From positions 806,001-870,000 of the forward strand of contig NZ_CP045295.1 of NCBI RefSeq assembly GCF_009363095.1: 64,000 nt of DNA, given 5' to 3'. The stretch comes from Paenibacillus cellulositrophicus. Its GTDB lineage: Bacteria > Bacillota > Bacilli > Paenibacillales > Paenibacillaceae. The notes under the pieces were generated by a model that saw nothing but the letters and a program-made list of their open reading frames with translations, was not told the origin of the DNA and searched no databases. Both the position numbers and the translations under genes were made by a program. Within the stretch, counting starts at the first letter, position 1, and the number at the start of each line of letters is the position of its first letter. Shown piece by piece: positions 54,192 through 64,000 of the stretch.

Positions 54192-54680
54192 TTAACTTTT
54201 GCGGATATAGGTGCAGAAACGGTAGGAATACGGGTTTTTCTCATCCGTGATCCCTTCGATCTCTTCTTGCAGAATCCAGTCCCCGAAGTCAACTTCAGGG
54301 AAGTAGGTGTCGCCTTCAAACGTCTCGTCGATCCGGGTGACGATCAGGCAGTCCGCTACCGGAAGAAGCTTATAGTAAATCTCCGCTCCTCCGATCACCA
54401 TGATCTCTTTATTCTTGCCGAGCGCAACCGCTTCTTCTATCGTATGAATGATCTGGGCTCCCGGTGCCTCGTAATCCGGATCGCGGGTCAGGACAACATT
54501 ATCGCGTCCAGGCAGCGGCTTACCGCCGAAGGATTCCCACGTTTTGCGGCCCATGAGCACCGTTTTGCCCATCGTCTTTTCCTTGAAAAAAGCCATATCC
54601 CGCGGAAGCCGCCAAGGAAGCTTGTTGTCCCGCCCTATTACTCCGTTTGAGCCCATGGCCCAGATAAACGTCATTGTCAT
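54192..54680 (-). CDS. folA: Dihydrofolate reductase
   Basis: A 162-residue enzyme. The active-site region IGRDNKLPWRLPRDMAFFK holds the conserved acidic Asp28, and the NADPH-binding parts are MGRKTWESFGG and IMVIGGAEIYY. It makes tetrahydrofolate, needed after ThyA action. ATG 54680 is chosen with GGGAG ten bases upstream; TTG 54686 is also in frame. It follows thyA by 37 bases, a classic pairing. Confidence 0.93.
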   Translation of the reverse strand: MTMTFIWAMGSNGVIGRDNKLPWRLPRDMAFFKEKTMGKTVLMGRKTWESFGGKPLPGRDNVVLTRDPDYEAPGAQIIHTIEEAVALGKNKEIMVIGGAEIYYKLLPVADCLIVTRIDETFEGDTYFPEVDFGDWILQEEIEGITDEKNPYSYRFCTYIRKS

Positions 54681-54717
54681 GGTCAAAAAGCTCCCTTCAA
54701 CATAAAATGAAAGCCGG

Positions 54718-55512
54718 CTAGATGGCGACCGGCGCCTTAATGCCTGGATGATGCAGATAATTCACGAACTCGAAATCCTCGAACTTATAGTCGAAAATCG
54801 ATTCCGGCTTCCGTTTGATCACAAGCTGAGGCAGCTCAAATGGCTCGCGCTCCAGCTGGGTTTTGACCTGTTCCAAATGGTTTGAATAAATATGCACATC
54901 GCCGCCGGACCAAATGAATTCGCCGACTTCGAGCCCGCATTGCTGGGCTACCATGTGCGTTAGCAGCGCGTAGCTGGCAATATTAAACGGCAGTCCGAGG
55001 AACGTGTCGACCGAACGCATCGTCAGCATGCAGGACAATTTGCCCCCGGCCACATAGAATTGGAATACGAAATGGCAAGGAGGAAGCTTCATGTTCTCAA
55101 TCTCCGCCACGTTCCATGCGCTCACGATATGTCTGCGGGAATCCGGATTCCGCTTGATCGATTCGATCACATTCGCAATCTGGTCGATATGGGTGCCGTC
55201 CGGTGCTTCCCAGTTCCGCCACTGAGAGCCGTACACCGGTCCCAAATCCCCGTTCTCGTCAGCCCACTCGTCCCATATGGAAACGCCGTTTTCTTTCAGG
55301 TACCGGATATTTGTATCGCCGCTCAAAAACCACAGCAGCTCATGGACGACCGATTTCAAATGGATGCGCTTCGTCGTCACGAGCGGGAAGCCCTGGGACA
55401 GATCGAACCGCAGCTGTCGTCCGAAGACGGAAATCGTGCCGGTTCCGGTCCGGTCCTCCTTGGGGGTACCGTGTTCCAGTATGTCCTGCAGCAGCTCCAA
55501 ATAGTTTCGCAC
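54718..55512 (-). CDS. thyA: Thymidylate synthase
   Basis: A 264-residue enzyme of the same length as E. coli ThyA. The catalytic Cys146 is in [11 protein letters not shown]; the phosphate-binding Arg is in [13 protein letters not shown] and the nucleotide-binding part in [12 protein letters not shown]. It methylates dUMP using methylene-tetrahydrofolate. The start codon is GTG 55512 after GAGAGGATGGATACAAA. It is first of the thyA-folA unit. Confidence 0.95.
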   Translation of the reverse strand: MRNYLELLQDILEHGTPKEDRTGTGTISVFGRQLRFDLSQGFPLVTTKRIHLKSVVHELLWFLSGDTNIRYLKENGVSIWDEWADENGDLGPVYGSQWRNWEAPDGTHIDQIANVIESIKRNPDSRRHIVSAWNVAEIENMKLPPCHFVFQFYVAGGKLSCMLTMRSVDTFLGLPFNIASYALLTHMVAQQCGLEVGEFIWSGGDVHIYSNHLEQVKTQLEREPFELPQLVIKRKPESIFDYKFEDFEFVNYLHHPGIKAPVAI

Positions 55513-55664
55513 TTTGTATCCATCCTCTCAATGCCGAATGTCTATATATCTGTTGATTGTGTATATTCTAGTTTACCATGTGGGGGCATGGTTGATAAAC
55601 ACCTAAAAAAGTCCATCCCAAGGGACCAGAATCCGCCCGCTTGCCGCATACCGGGAACTAACTG

Positions 55665-55702
55665 CAAAAAAACGGTTCCGGGGTCTTCCCCCAAGAACCG
55701 TC
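55665..55702 (-). terminator. Terminator of the third sugar transport operon
   Basis: ACGGTTC and GAACCGT outer arms with an inner GGGG/CCCC pair; a T run follows on the minus strand. Confidence 0.75.
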
Positions 55703-55763
55703 CCATGCCAAAGCCTTGTTGCCGTTACATCATCTCGAGATTTTTCATATGACAGACGCAGCG

Positions 55764-56639
55764 TTACCCTTTAACGGCTCCAATCGCCACGCTCCCGATG
55801 ATCTGCTTGGAAAAGACCGCAAACACGATGATGATCGGCACGATGGAAATCGCCACACCCAGGTACAACAGGCCGTAGTCCATCCCGTAATAACCCTGCA
55901 CGAGCGCGACCAGAACCGGCAGCGGATATTTGCTCTGCGAGAAGAACAGAACGAGCGGGCCGAGGAAGTTGTTCCAGGAGCCGATGAACGTAAAGATGCC
56001 GAGTGCGGAAACTGCAGGACCCAGAATCGGCAGGATGATCTGGTTGAACGTCCGGAACTCGCCGGCACCGTCGACCCGCGACGATTCGATGATTTCGTCC
56101 GGAATGCTTCCGTCGATAAACTGCTTGATGAAAAAGACGTTAAAGGCGTTCGCCGCCGCCGGCAGAATGATAGCCGCGTAGCTGTCGAGCAGGCCGAATG
56201 TGCTGAACAGCCGGTATACCCCGATCAGGGCCAGCTGCCCGGGCACCATCATCGTGGCCAGCAGGGCGAAGAACAGCTGCTTGTTGCCTTTAAACCGGAA
56301 TTTGGCGAAGCCGTAGGCCGTCAGCGCCCCGATGTACAGTGACAGCACCGTCGTGGACCCAGCAATGAAGAAGCTGTTCATGAATCCCCGCCAAATGTTG
56401 ATTTTTGCAGCCATGTTGCTGTAATTCGCCCACAGATCCTTCCCCGGCAGAAAAATGAACGATGAGGCGATGTCGGCATTGCTGTGGCTGGAGTAGATCA
56501 GCATGAGATAAAACGGGATGATACAGATGATGGCAAACCCGATCAGAAAAATATACAGCAGCACCATGCCGGCGGACAGGCGGCGTTTGGGCTTGGCGGC
56601 AACGGGAAGTTCCCGCCGGATCGGTCTAATCGCTTCCAT
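55764..56639 (-). CDS. Sugar ABC transporter permease (MalG-like)
   Basis: A 291-residue permease with six spans. The EAA loop is IIESSRVDGAGEFRTFNQIILP and the C-terminus SKQIIGSVAIGAVKG. It belongs to the CUT1 group for oligosaccharides. It follows the MalF-like gene by 16 bases and ends the operon. Confidence 0.88.
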   Translation of the reverse strand: MEAIRPIRRELPVAAKPKRRLSAGMVLLYIFLIGFAIICIIPFYLMLIYSSHSNADIASSFIFLPGKDLWANYSNMAAKINIWRGFMNSFFIAGSTTVLSLYIGALTAYGFAKFRFKGNKQLFFALLATMMVPGQLALIGVYRLFSTFGLLDSYAAIILPAAANAFNVFFIKQFIDGSIPDEIIESSRVDGAGEFRTFNQIILPILGPAVSALGIFTFIGSWNNFLGPLVLFFSQSKYPLPVLVALVQGYYGMDYGLLYLGVAISIVPIIIVFAVFSKQIIGSVAIGAVKG

Positions 56640-56655
56640 GTTATCGACTCCTTCC

Positions 56656-57543
56656 TCAAGCCTTCTTCCGGTTCGTCAGCACAAACGAAAGGACGGAGAA
56701 CAGAATGATAATGATGAACAGGCAAAACGCGATGGCGGCTCCGTAGCCAAACCGCGTGCTCTGAAACGCGACGTTGTACAGGTACATGATGCTGGTCATG
56801 GATGCGCGGTCCGGCGCTCCCGTGCCATTGGTGAGGGTAAAGGGCTGATCGAAGATCTGCATCCCGCCGATGATCGAGGTGATGACCTGGAACAAAATGA
56901 TCGGTTTCAGCATCGGAACCGTGATGTGCAGGAAAATGTGCTTTTTCGTAGCCCCGTCGATTTGGGCGGCCTCGGTCAGCGAAGGATCGATTCCCTGCAG
57001 TCCGGCCAAATAAATGATCATGGAGTAGCCGAAGTATTGAAAGAACAAAATCGAGGACACGATCAGTCGCATGAACCAGGCGTTGTTCTTCCAGTTGATC
57101 GGATCGTGGATGAAACCGCTCTCGACGAGAAAGTGGTTCAGCCCGCCCGACTGCCAGTCGAAGATCAGACTTACTAGCAGCCCCAGCGAAGCGGCGGTGA
57201 CGATATGCGGGAAGAAGTAGACGGCACGGAATATGTTTCTTCCCTTGACGAACTTCTCGTTTAAAATAAAGGCAAGCACAAGCGAAACGGTCAGCTGAGG
57301 GATGACGGACACGCCCCAAATAAACAGCGTGTTGAGAAAAGTTTTGTAAAATATCGGGTCGTGGAATACCGCAATGTAGTTACCCAGCCCCACGAATTCC
57401 GGCGTCCGGATCCCGTCCCAGTTCGTAAAGCTGATATACAGCGAGTATAAAATCGGATACAATCCGAACAGCAGAAAGATGATAAAGAACGGTGCAATGA
57501 AAAAATAACCGTAATGGTCCTTCCGTATCGATTTGGCAAACAT
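56656..57543 (-). CDS. Sugar ABC transporter permease (MalF-like)
   Basis: A 295-residue permease from the ATG at 57543, preceded by CAGGAGGTGCGTCC. Spans and EAA loop (LTEAAQIDGATKKHIFLHITVP) are typical of CUT1 permeases. It pairs with the MalG-like protein. No ATPase gene is in the operon, so a shared ATPase is expected. Confidence 0.88.
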   Translation of the reverse strand: MFAKSIRKDHYGYFFIAPFFIIFLLFGLYPILYSLYISFTNWDGIRTPEFVGLGNYIAVFHDPIFYKTFLNTLFIWGVSVIPQLTVSLVLAFILNEKFVKGRNIFRAVYFFPHIVTAASLGLLVSLIFDWQSGGLNHFLVESGFIHDPINWKNNAWFMRLIVSSILFFQYFGYSMIIYLAGLQGIDPSLTEAAQIDGATKKHIFLHITVPMLKPIILFQVITSIIGGMQIFDQPFTLTNGTGAPDRASMTSIMYLYNVAFQSTRFGYGAAIAFCLFIIIILFSVLSFVLTNRKKA

Positions 57544-57606
57544 GGACGCACCTCCTGGTATAGGTTGTTCCAACGTTGTCGCAGCCGAATAATCAACCGC
57601 TAAGCG

Positions 57607-58881
57607 TCAATCCACCTCCAGCTCGGGGTACCTGAGCTTGACGTCCCGTTTAATTCTTTGGATGGCTTCTTCTTTCGTCTTCATCTTGTTGTTCAGGTAC
57701 AGCTGCAGCACGTTTTTGTAAATGTCATTGTTGATCACCGTATCAAAAGGCGTCCGCTGATAGCTCGGCACGTTTTTCGCTTCCTCGGAAAAGAACTCGA
57801 AGTGCTTCTGGTTCCCCAGGTAAGCGGAAGTCAGCGTCGGAGCCAACTGGTCGTCCACGACCCGATTGCTCGTAAAGTAGTCCTGGTCATGGGCCAGCTC
57901 GGTCAAAAACTCGTGGTCGAAGTTGTAGAAGTGGATAAATTTCCACGCCAGATCCTTGTTTTTGCTTTTGCTGTACATAGCGATATACGTTCCACCGGAG
58001 CTGAATGAGGCCGGACCGTGCGCAAGTCCCCATTTACCCGACGTATCCGGTGCATTCGCCTTGAACGTGTACTGCAGCGCCCAGCTTGCGCCCGGATAGA
58101 ACATCACCTCGCCCTTTTGCATGGAAGCGGCATATCCGGCGCTCCCGTCGTCAAATTCGGCCAGCACATGCCGCTGCCGCGCTTCCCTCACCATATCGAG
58201 CACCTTCAGGTAAGCGTCGTTAATGACAAGCTTGTTGTCCTTGACCCATGGAATGCCTTCGTATGAGACGGAAATGGCGTTCCAATTCGCCAGGGCGTGC
58301 ACTTTGCCCCCGCTTTCTTTGGCAACCCTTTCGCCGATGTCGAAAATTTTGTCCCAAGAGTCAATCTGCTTGCTGACTTCTTCCGGATCGTCTGTGCCCA
58401 AATATTGTTTAGCCAGGTCCCGGCGGTAATAAATGCCTCCAGGTGTCGCCTGGTAACCCAGCGCTTTGACGTTCCCTTCAGAGTCCTTTTCGTTGGCTTG
58501 CACGAAGGGATACTGCTCAGGAATGAGCTTGTTTGCATCGTACGGAGCCGCAGAGAGGTTCTCCAGGTAGGGAACGTCAATCAGCTCACGGATGTTCCCG
58601 TTTTCGAGCATGAACACGTCCGGTGCCTTGGAAGCCGTCTGCAAGGCGGATTTCAGCTTGGTGATGTAAAAGTTGCCGGGGATGTTGACGAAGTTCACCT
58701 TGACCCCGGGGTACTTCTTCTCAAACTTATCAATGGCGTAATTCGCCTCATCGGTAAAGCTCCATACGGTAATTTCCTGGCTTGAGCCCGTTCCTTTGCC
58801 CGAGACCGTACACCCGGCCAGCAGGATGGACAAGCCCAGCAGACTCAGCATAAAGGTATATCCCCAATGATTTCTTCTCAT
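57607..58881 (-). CDS. Sugar ABC transporter solute-binding lipoprotein
   Basis: A 424-residue CUT1-type binding protein with lipobox SILLAGCTVS. The N-terminal lobe shows FEKKYPGVKVNFVNIPG, and the hinge region LGYQATPGGIYYRRDLAKQY. It is first in the operon, with a cre-like box 80 bases upstream and an AraC regulator gene on the same strand further upstream. The substrate is unknown. Confidence 0.88.
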   Translation of the reverse strand: MRRNHWGYTFMLSLLGLSILLAGCTVSGKGTGSSQEITVWSFTDEANYAIDKFEKKYPGVKVNFVNIPGNFYITKLKSALQTASKAPDVFMLENGNIRELIDVPYLENLSAAPYDANKLIPEQYPFVQANEKDSEGNVKALGYQATPGGIYYRRDLAKQYLGTDDPEEVSKQIDSWDKIFDIGERVAKESGGKVHALANWNAISVSYEGIPWVKDNKLVINDAYLKVLDMVREARQRHVLAEFDDGSAGYAASMQKGEVMFYPGASWALQYTFKANAPDTSGKWGLAHGPASFSSGGTYIAMYSKSKNKDLAWKFIHFYNFDHEFLTELAHDQDYFTSNRVVDDQLAPTLTSAYLGNQKHFEFFSEEAKNVPSYQRTPFDTVINNDIYKNVLQLYLNNKMKTKEEAIQRIKRDVKLRYPELEVD

Positions 58882-58960
58882 GAGCACCCGTCCTTTGCTT
58901 TTCGCTTGATGTTGGTCAATCCCAGGATAACAACTAGTCCCCCCTCATCCACGATTAAAA

Positions 58961-58974
58961 AGGAAACGCTTACA
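58961..58974. promoter_or_regulatory. cre-like site upstream of the third sugar operon
   Basis: AGGAAACGCTTACA differs from the cre consensus at two positions. It lies in the gap between the AraC regulator gene and the binding-protein gene. Confidence 0.35.
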
Positions 58975-59044
58975 TATAAGTTTGTTATCATTTTATGGGA
59001 TTTTTGCCGGCCGGGCTCATCGGATATTGGCCTGGATTGTTCAT

Positions 59045-59914
59045 TTATTGCGCAGTCCTGCCGCTTCGCTTGCGAAATTCGGAAGGCGTGCAGCCATTGT
59101 ACTTTTTAAAAATGCGGTTAAACGAGTTCAGATTGTTAAATCCGTTCCGCACAGCGATCTGCAGAATGGATTCAGAACCGCCAAGCAGCTCCCATTTCGC
59201 CTGTGCAATCCGGTATTGATTCAAGTAATCCATTACCGTCATGCCGCGGGCTTCCTTAAACAGCTTGCATAAATAAAATTTGTTAAAGTTCGTATGGTCG
59301 GCAATGTCATCCAGCTTCAGCGGCTGGTCGTAGTGCCTTTCCAGGTACTCGCACACCGCCTCAATAAAGGCGAATTTCTTGCTCTCGGAGCAGGCGCCCC
59401 CTGGACAATCATCCTCCATTTGCCCCGGCTTGAGCCGGATCAAGCGAACGATCAGGTCGTACAGCCTTGCTTTCATGGACCATTTATAGCCGGGCTGCCT
59501 ACCCGATTCTTCTTCAGCAATCGCTTTCATCATCAGCGCCAAATTGGCCTTCTGCACTTGATGTGCCGGAATGACGGTATTGTGCGAAACGAGCGACTTT
59601 AAGCTTTGCTCATCCGGGCCGCATGGGTTCGTTCCTGTTAAAAAGTGCATGCGAAATACGATAATCAGCAGCTTGCCGGTGCCGGGCAGAAAAGAATGGA
59701 CTTCACCCGGCTTGATCATCAAAATCTCCCCTTTCTTCAGCTCACATAAGTGATGGTTCAGTTCGATGCGCGCATTGCTTTCGGCCACATATACAATTTC
59801 GACTTCTTCATGCCAATGCGGCGCAAAAAGAAACGTTTCTTCTGTCTGAACCACACGAATCGGAAAATCTTCGTCCATCAGTCCTCTTTCCAGAAATGAG
59901 GTCATCGTTCCCAT
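59045..59914 (-). CDS. AraC-family regulator with cupin sensor domain
   Basis: A 289-residue regulator from the ATG at 59914. The N-terminal cupin domain has FAPHWHEEVEIVYV and KKGEILMIKPGEVHSF. The C-terminal 100 residues hold two helix-turn-helix units (KLDDIADHTNFNKFYLCKLF and ILQIAVRNGFNNLNSFNRIF). It is directly upstream of and codirectional with the third sugar operon, and probably activates it on sugar binding. Confidence 0.88.
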   Translation of the reverse strand: MGTMTSFLERGLMDEDFPIRVVQTEETFLFAPHWHEEVEIVYVAESNARIELNHHLCELKKGEILMIKPGEVHSFLPGTGKLLIIVFRMHFLTGTNPCGPDEQSLKSLVSHNTVIPAHQVQKANLALMMKAIAEEESGRQPGYKWSMKARLYDLIVRLIRLKPGQMEDDCPGGACSESKKFAFIEAVCEYLERHYDQPLKLDDIADHTNFNKFYLCKLFKEARGMTVMDYLNQYRIAQAKWELLGGSESILQIAVRNGFNNLNSFNRIFKKYNGCTPSEFRKRSGRTAQ

Positions 59915-60147
59915 AACTTCCCCCACCTTCCCTAGAATGAAACGTTCTGCTCTTTCCATTGTAGCAAAATCCTCAACCGGTCAGCATCATCACCCAAATC
60001 ATCCCAATAATTAGAAAAACAACATCCCCTCTTATTATGATATGGGTGGATTGCAAAACAGCCCCTTCTAGGATGGTTATTTCAGCCGTTAATGGATCCG
60101 GCTCTTTTGACGCTAACGCCTGAAATGACGAAGTCCCTTCAACAACA

Positions 60148-60183
60148 AAAAAAGAAAGAGCCGCATGAGGCGGCTCTTTCTTT
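60148..60183 (-). terminator. Terminator of the pyruvate dehydrogenase operon
   Basis: AAAGAAAGAGCCGC and GCGGCTCTTTCTTT pair perfectly over 14 bases with a 5-base loop. A T run follows on the minus strand. Confidence 0.85.
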
Positions 60184-60209
60184 GAGTTTCTTCTATATAT
60201 GATGATAAC

Positions 60210-61631
60210 TTAGCGGCGTGGTGCGATCACGTGAATCGGATTGCCCAGCGCAAGCTCGGCGGTTTCCATCACGATTTCGCCCAGCGTTGGATGCGCATGG
60301 ATCGTCAAAGCGATATCTTCCAGCGTAGCGCCCATTTCGATAGCGAGGCCCAGCTCAGCGATCAGGTTGGAAGCTTCCACCCCGGCGATGTGGCATCCCA
60401 GCACGAGCTGAGTTTCCTCGTCAAACACCAGCTTCACGAAGCCGTCCGCAGCATTGAGGGACAAGGCGCGTCCGTTGCCCGCAAACGGGAACTTCGCTGC
60501 TTTTGCTTTGTAGCCTTTTTCTTTTGCTTCTTTTTCGGTGTAGCCTACGCTCGCGCATTCAGGATCGACAAATGCTACGGCAGGGACGACTTTATAGTCA
60601 ACGACGGAAGGATGTCCGGCGATGGCTTCAGCCGCTACTTTACCTTCGTAGGAAGCTTTGTGTGCCAGCGCAGGGCCTTTAACGATGTCGCCGATTGCAA
60701 AGATATGCGGCTTGTTCGTACGTCCTTGATGATCGACTTTGATCAGACCGCGGTCATCCAATTCGATACCGATCAGGTCGAGTCCGAGCTCTCCGTCGGT
60801 GTTTGGACGGCGGCCAACCGTAACGAGCAGGTAGTCGGCAGTCACTTCTTTCGTTTCGCCGTTCACGGAGTATTTCACCGTAACTTCGCTGTCGGTTTGA
60901 GTCGCGCTTTCCGCTTTGGCGTTTGTGATGATTTCCACGCCGGTTTTGGTCATGCTCTTCACAACGAGCTTCGTCATGTCCGGATCGAAACCGTTCAGGA
61001 TGGAATCCAGTCCTTCGATGATCGTTACTTTTGTTCCGAATTTGGAGTACATTTGGCCAAGCTCGGCACCGATGTATCCGCCGCCGATGACAACCATGCT
61101 CTTCGGAATTTCAGGCAGGCTCAGCGCTTCTGTCGAAGACAGGATGCGGCCGCCGAACGGGAACGCTTTGAGCTCGATCGGACGGGAGCCGGTAGCAATG
61201 ATGCAGTTTTTGAAACGGTAGCGAGGGGACTCGTGTTCGTTGAACACGCGCGCCTCGTTTTCGTTGATGAACATGCACTCGCCGTTGAAAATTTCAACCT
61301 TGTTGCCTTTGAGCAGGCCGGCAACGCCGCCGGTCAGCTTTTTCACAACGCCGTTTTTGAATTCCTGGGTTTTGCCAAAGTCCACTTTTACATTTTCAGC
61401 AGTTACGCCGAAAGATTCGCCGTGAACGGCAGACTCATATTGATGAGCCGCCGCAATCAGGGCTTTGGAAGGGATACATCCGCGGTTCAAGCACACGCCG
61501 CCCACTTCGGATTTATCCACAATCAGAACCTTTTGTCCTAGCTGTGCAGCACGGATGGCTGCCACGTAACCGCCGGGACCAGCACCAATCACTAATGTAT
61601 CGATATCGAGAGAAGCGTCACCTACTACCAT
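60210..61631 (-). CDS. pdhD: Dihydrolipoamide dehydrogenase (E3)
   Basis: A 473-residue flavoprotein. FAD motif [17 protein letters not shown]; redox cysteines Cys47 and Cys52 in [16 protein letters not shown] motif [14 protein letters not shown]-terminal catalytic His-Glu in [10 protein letters not shown]. It reoxidises the lipoyl arm of E2. It is last gene of the pdh operon, three bases after pdhC. Confidence 0.95.
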   Translation of the reverse strand: MVVGDASLDIDTLVIGAGPGGYVAAIRAAQLGQKVLIVDKSEVGGVCLNRGCIPSKALIAAAHQYESAVHGESFGVTAENVKVDFGKTQEFKNGVVKKLTGGVAGLLKGNKVEIFNGECMFINENEARVFNEHESPRYRFKNCIIATGSRPIELKAFPFGGRILSSTEALSLPEIPKSMVVIGGGYIGAELGQMYSKFGTKVTIIEGLDSILNGFDPDMTKLVVKSMTKTGVEIITNAKAESATQTDSEVTVKYSVNGETKEVTADYLLVTVGRRPNTDGELGLDLIGIELDDRGLIKVDHQGRTNKPHIFAIGDIVKGPALAHKASYEGKVAAEAIAGHPSVVDYKVVPAVAFVDPECASVGYTEKEAKEKGYKAKAAKFPFAGNGRALSLNAADGFVKLVFDEETQLVLGCHIAGVEASNLIAELGLAIEMGATLEDIALTIHAHPTLGEIVMETAELALGNPIHVIAPRR

Positions 61632-61634
61632 ATC

Positions 61635-62954
61635 TTACACCTCCATAACCAGCAGCTCAGGGTTGCTGAGCAGTGATTTAATATAGTTCATAAAGTTTTG
61701 GGCTGTAGCACCATCGATGATGCGGTGGTCAAAGCTCAGGGACAGGGCCATAACTGGAGCTGCCACGATTTCGCCGTTCTTCACGACAGGTTTTTCAGTA
61801 ATGCGTCCGGTACCCAGGATCGCCACTTCAGGGAAGTTGATGATTGGAGTAAAGAACATTCCGCCGGCGGAACCGATATTGGTGATGGAGATCGTGCTGC
61901 CTTTCATTTCTGCCGGAGCCAGTTTGCCGTCACGGCCGCGTGCTGCGAGGTCGCGGATCGCGTCAGCGATCATCCAGATGCTCTTACGGTCGGCATCTTT
62001 GATGACCGGTACGATCAGACCGTTATCCGTATCGGTTGCGATACCGATGTTATAGTACTTCTTGTAGACGATTTCGTTGTTTTCTTCGTCGATCGTCGCG
62101 TTCAAAGCAGGGAATTGACGGCTGGCCGCCACAAGCGCTTTGACGATGAACGGCAGATAAGTGACCTTCGTGCCTTTCTTCTCCGCGATCGGTTTCATGC
62201 GGGTACGGAATGCCACCAGCTCGGTTACGTCCACTTCGTCCATGATCGTAACGTGCGGAGCTGTATACGCCGATTTCACCATGGCGTTAGCGATCGCTTT
62301 ACGGATTCCTTTGAACGGTACGCGCTCTTCTTCAGCACGCGGATCCGCAGCTGCTGCTGCCGCTGCAGGTGCTGCTGCCTTGTCTTCAGCCTTAGCTGCT
62401 GCAGGTGCTGCTGCTTGACCGCCGCCGTTCTTGAAGGCTTCAACGTCTTCTTTAGTCACTTTACCGTTGTTGCCCGTTCCGCTCACTTGCGTAATGTCAA
62501 CGCCTTGCTCACGCGCAAACTTGCGCACGCTTGGCGTAGCCAGCACTTCTTTGTTCGGAGCTGCAGGAGCCGGAGCTTGGTCAGCGCCGCCTTCTTTGGC
62601 ATCAGCAGGGCTGCTTGCCGCAGGGGAAGAAGTTGTATCCGCACTGCCTTTCGCTGCGTCTGCTTCTTGGGCGCCGTGATCACCGGCAGGAGCTTCCTGC
62701 TCAGGCACTTCGCCTTCCGCATCGATAATGGCGACTACTTCGCCCACACGGCACACCTGTCCGTCCTTCGTGAATACTTCCTGTACTGTGCCGTTAACCG
62801 GACAAGGCACTTCTACAACCGCCTTGTCGTTCTGCACTTCCATAATGATGTCGTCGTCTGTTACTTTATCGCCGGGCTTGATATGCATTTTGATAATTTC
62901 GCCTTCATGCAAGCCCTCTCCCAGTTCGGGGAACCGATATTCAAATTTTGCCAC
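61635..62954 (-). CDS. pdhC: Dihydrolipoamide acetyltransferase (E2)
   Basis: A 439-residue E2 starting at GTG 62954 after AGGGAGGTAGTAAC. One lipoyl domain has the lipoylated Lys44 ([10 protein letters not shown]). An acidic/Ala-rich linker follows, then an E3-binding domain ([20 protein letters not shown]), a second Ala-rich linker, and the catalytic domain with [14 protein letters not shown]. It forms the core of the pyruvate dehydrogenase complex. Confidence 0.95.
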   Translation of the reverse strand: MAKFEYRFPELGEGLHEGEIIKMHIKPGDKVTDDDIIMEVQNDKAVVEVPCPVNGTVQEVFTKDGQVCRVGEVVAIIDAEGEVPEQEAPAGDHGAQEADAAKGSADTTSSPAASSPADAKEGGADQAPAPAAPNKEVLATPSVRKFAREQGVDITQVSGTGNNGKVTKEDVEAFKNGGGQAAAPAAAKAEDKAAAPAAAAAAADPRAEEERVPFKGIRKAIANAMVKSAYTAPHVTIMDEVDVTELVAFRTRMKPIAEKKGTKVTYLPFIVKALVAASRQFPALNATIDEENNEIVYKKYYNIGIATDTDNGLIVPVIKDADRKSIWMIADAIRDLAARGRDGKLAPAEMKGSTISITNIGSAGGMFFTPIINFPEVAILGTGRITEKPVVKNGEIVAAPVMALSLSFDHRIIDGATAQNFMNYIKSLLSNPELLVMEV

Positions 62955-62986
62955 GTTACTACCTCCCTATTGAATGACTGCGATTC

Positions 62987-63967
62987 TTAGAATTCCATGA
63001 CTTTGTTGACTGCAGCGATGATTCGAGCCGGTGTAGGAAGCCATGTATCTTCGATTTGGGCAAAAGGATATACCGTGTCAGGTCCAGTTACGCGCAGTAC
63101 TGGAGCTTCCAGGTGAAGAATCGCTTTTTCGTTGATTTGAGCAATGACCTCAGCCGCAACGCCGGAAGTTTTTTGAGCTTCCTGTACGACGATGGCACGG
63201 TTAGTTTTCTTGATCGATGTAACGATCGTATCGATATCCAAAGGATTCAGCGTACGCAGGTCGATAATTTCGGCTTTGATGCCTTTCGTTTTCTCAAGCT
63301 CTTCCGCTGCTTTCGTAGCGGTATGAACCATCATGCCGTAGGCGATGATCGTCACGTCGGAACCTTCGCGGACCACGTTAGCCTTACCCAGCTCAACGAC
63401 GTAATCCTCTTCAGGAACTTCGGCGCGGAACGCGTGGTACAGGTTCAAGTGCTCCATGAAGAACACCGGATCGTTGTCGCGGATCGCCGCAATCATCAGG
63501 CCTTTGGCGTCGTAAGGGTTCGACGGCACTACCACTTTAATACCCGGTGTTTGAACGGCCAAACCTTCCAGGGAATCGGTGTGAAGCTCAGCCGCTTTAA
63601 CCCCGCCGCCAAACGGTGTGCGGAATACGATCGGCGCGTTGTAGCGTCCGCCGGAACGGAAACGCATGCGGGCAGCCTGTACAAACATTTGGTCGAGCGC
63701 TTCAAAGATAAAGCCGACAAACTGGATTTCGGCTACCGGACGGAAGCCTTGGATCCCGAGGCCTACAGCTAGGCCGCCGATCGCGGATTCAGCCAGAGGC
63801 GTGTCAAAGACGCGTTCCTCTCCGAATTCTTTTTGCAGCCCTTCCGTCGCACGGAATACGCCGCCGACATTACCTACGTCTTCACCAAACACAATCACGT
63901 TCGGGTCACGCTTGAGTTCCACGCGCAGCGCATCGCGGATTGCTTCCTTCATATTCATTTGTGCCAT
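62987..63967 (-). CDS. pdhB: Pyruvate dehydrogenase E1 component beta subunit
   Basis: A 326-residue transketolase-like subunit. Marks are [48 protein letters not shown] and the C-terminal [14 protein letters not shown]. It works with E1-alpha to decarboxylate pyruvate with thiamine diphosphate. AAGGAGGAAATGAAGCA precedes the ATG. The alpha subunit gene should lie just beyond the right window edge; only about 33 bases upstream are visible, and no coding end can be fixed there. Confidence 0.95.
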   Translation of the reverse strand: MAQMNMKEAIRDALRVELKRDPNVIVFGEDVGNVGGVFRATEGLQKEFGEERVFDTPLAESAIGGLAVGLGIQGFRPVAEIQFVGFIFEALDQMFVQAARMRFRSGGRYNAPIVFRTPFGGGVKAAELHTDSLEGLAVQTPGIKVVVPSNPYDAKGLMIAAIRDNDPVFFMEHLNLYHAFRAEVPEEDYVVELGKANVVREGSDVTIIAYGMMVHTATKAAEELEKTKGIKAEIIDLRTLNPLDIDTIVTSIKKTNRAIVVQEAQKTSGVAAEVIAQINEKAILHLEAPVLRVTGPDTVYPFAQIEDTWLPTPARIIAAVNKVMEF

Positions 63968-64000
63968 TGCTTCATTTCCTCCTTAAACATTCGTTAAACT

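Noticed and set aside
60231..62990. Two long plus-strand frames opposite pdhD and pdhC
   Set aside because: Both mirror strongly conserved enzymes on the minus strand and encode low-complexity Phe/Arg/Cys-rich sequence.
1..64000. CRISPR arrays, tRNA or rRNA genes, insertion sequences
   Set aside because: No regularly spaced repeats, tRNA-like cloverleaf or CCA ends, rRNA segments or transposase genes with terminal repeats were recognised by eye.

Overview
The window looks like chromosome of a Paenibacillus or close relative (Bacillales, Paenibacillaceae). The reasons are strong AGGAGG-type ribosome binding sites with TTG and GTG starts, several LplB/YtcQ-type sugar ABC operons with large AraC- or GntR-type regulators, a sigma-W-type promoter on pspA, and a Gram-positive pyruvate dehydrogenase order. 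No rRNA, tRNA, CRISPR array, insertion sequence or prophage was recognised. Gene names rest on motifs and recalled family knowledge; no database search was run.

Region 1 (1-18.4 kb) holds two carbohydrate-use loci. The first, on the minus strand from about 8.7 kb down to base 1, encodes two permeases, a solute-binding lipoprotein, two near-duplicate secreted beta-propeller-like proteins, a TIM-barrel sugar isomerase/epimerase-like protein, a short ORF that may be a broken gene start, and the N-terminus of a GH38 alpha-mannosidase-like protein running off the window. A GntR-LacI hybrid regulator is divergent. Two cre-like sites lie in the operon leader. The second locus has permeases, a binding lipoprotein and a GH35 beta-galactosidase, with a divergent membrane-bound AraC regulator.

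Region 2 (18.4-31.7 kb) is mostly housekeeping and envelope functions: aldo-keto reductase, acetyltransferase, XerS-like recombinase, mobB-moeA, a pspA-DUF350-DUF4178-DUF4247-like envelope-stress cassette behind a sigma-W-type promoter, NamA-type ene-reductase, a polysaccharide deacetylase, a LysM-3D wall protein behind a c-di-AMP (ydaO) riboswitch, and a polar amino acid ABC transporter.

Region 3 (32-39 kb) is glycogen/alpha-glucan metabolism: a cytoplasmic GH13 neopullulanase-like enzyme, glgA and glgB on the minus strand and glgC divergent. glgB has a long lysine-rich tail.

Region 4 (39-52.4 kb) holds a lipoprotein plus two-component system, an orphan ABC ATPase, an MFS exporter, an ArsR-like regulator with a HAD phosphatase, topB, a DrrAB-like exporter with a divergent regulator carrying two MerR DNA-binding domains, and an acetyltransferase.

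Region 5 (52.4-64 kb) holds gltD, dihydrofolate reductase with thyA, a third sugar ABC transporter with an AraC/cupin regulator, and pdhB-pdhC-pdhD of the pyruvate dehydrogenase operon. The best candidates for further work are the sigma-W/PspA cassette, the twin secreted propeller proteins in the first sugar locus, and the lipoprotein coupled to the two-component system.
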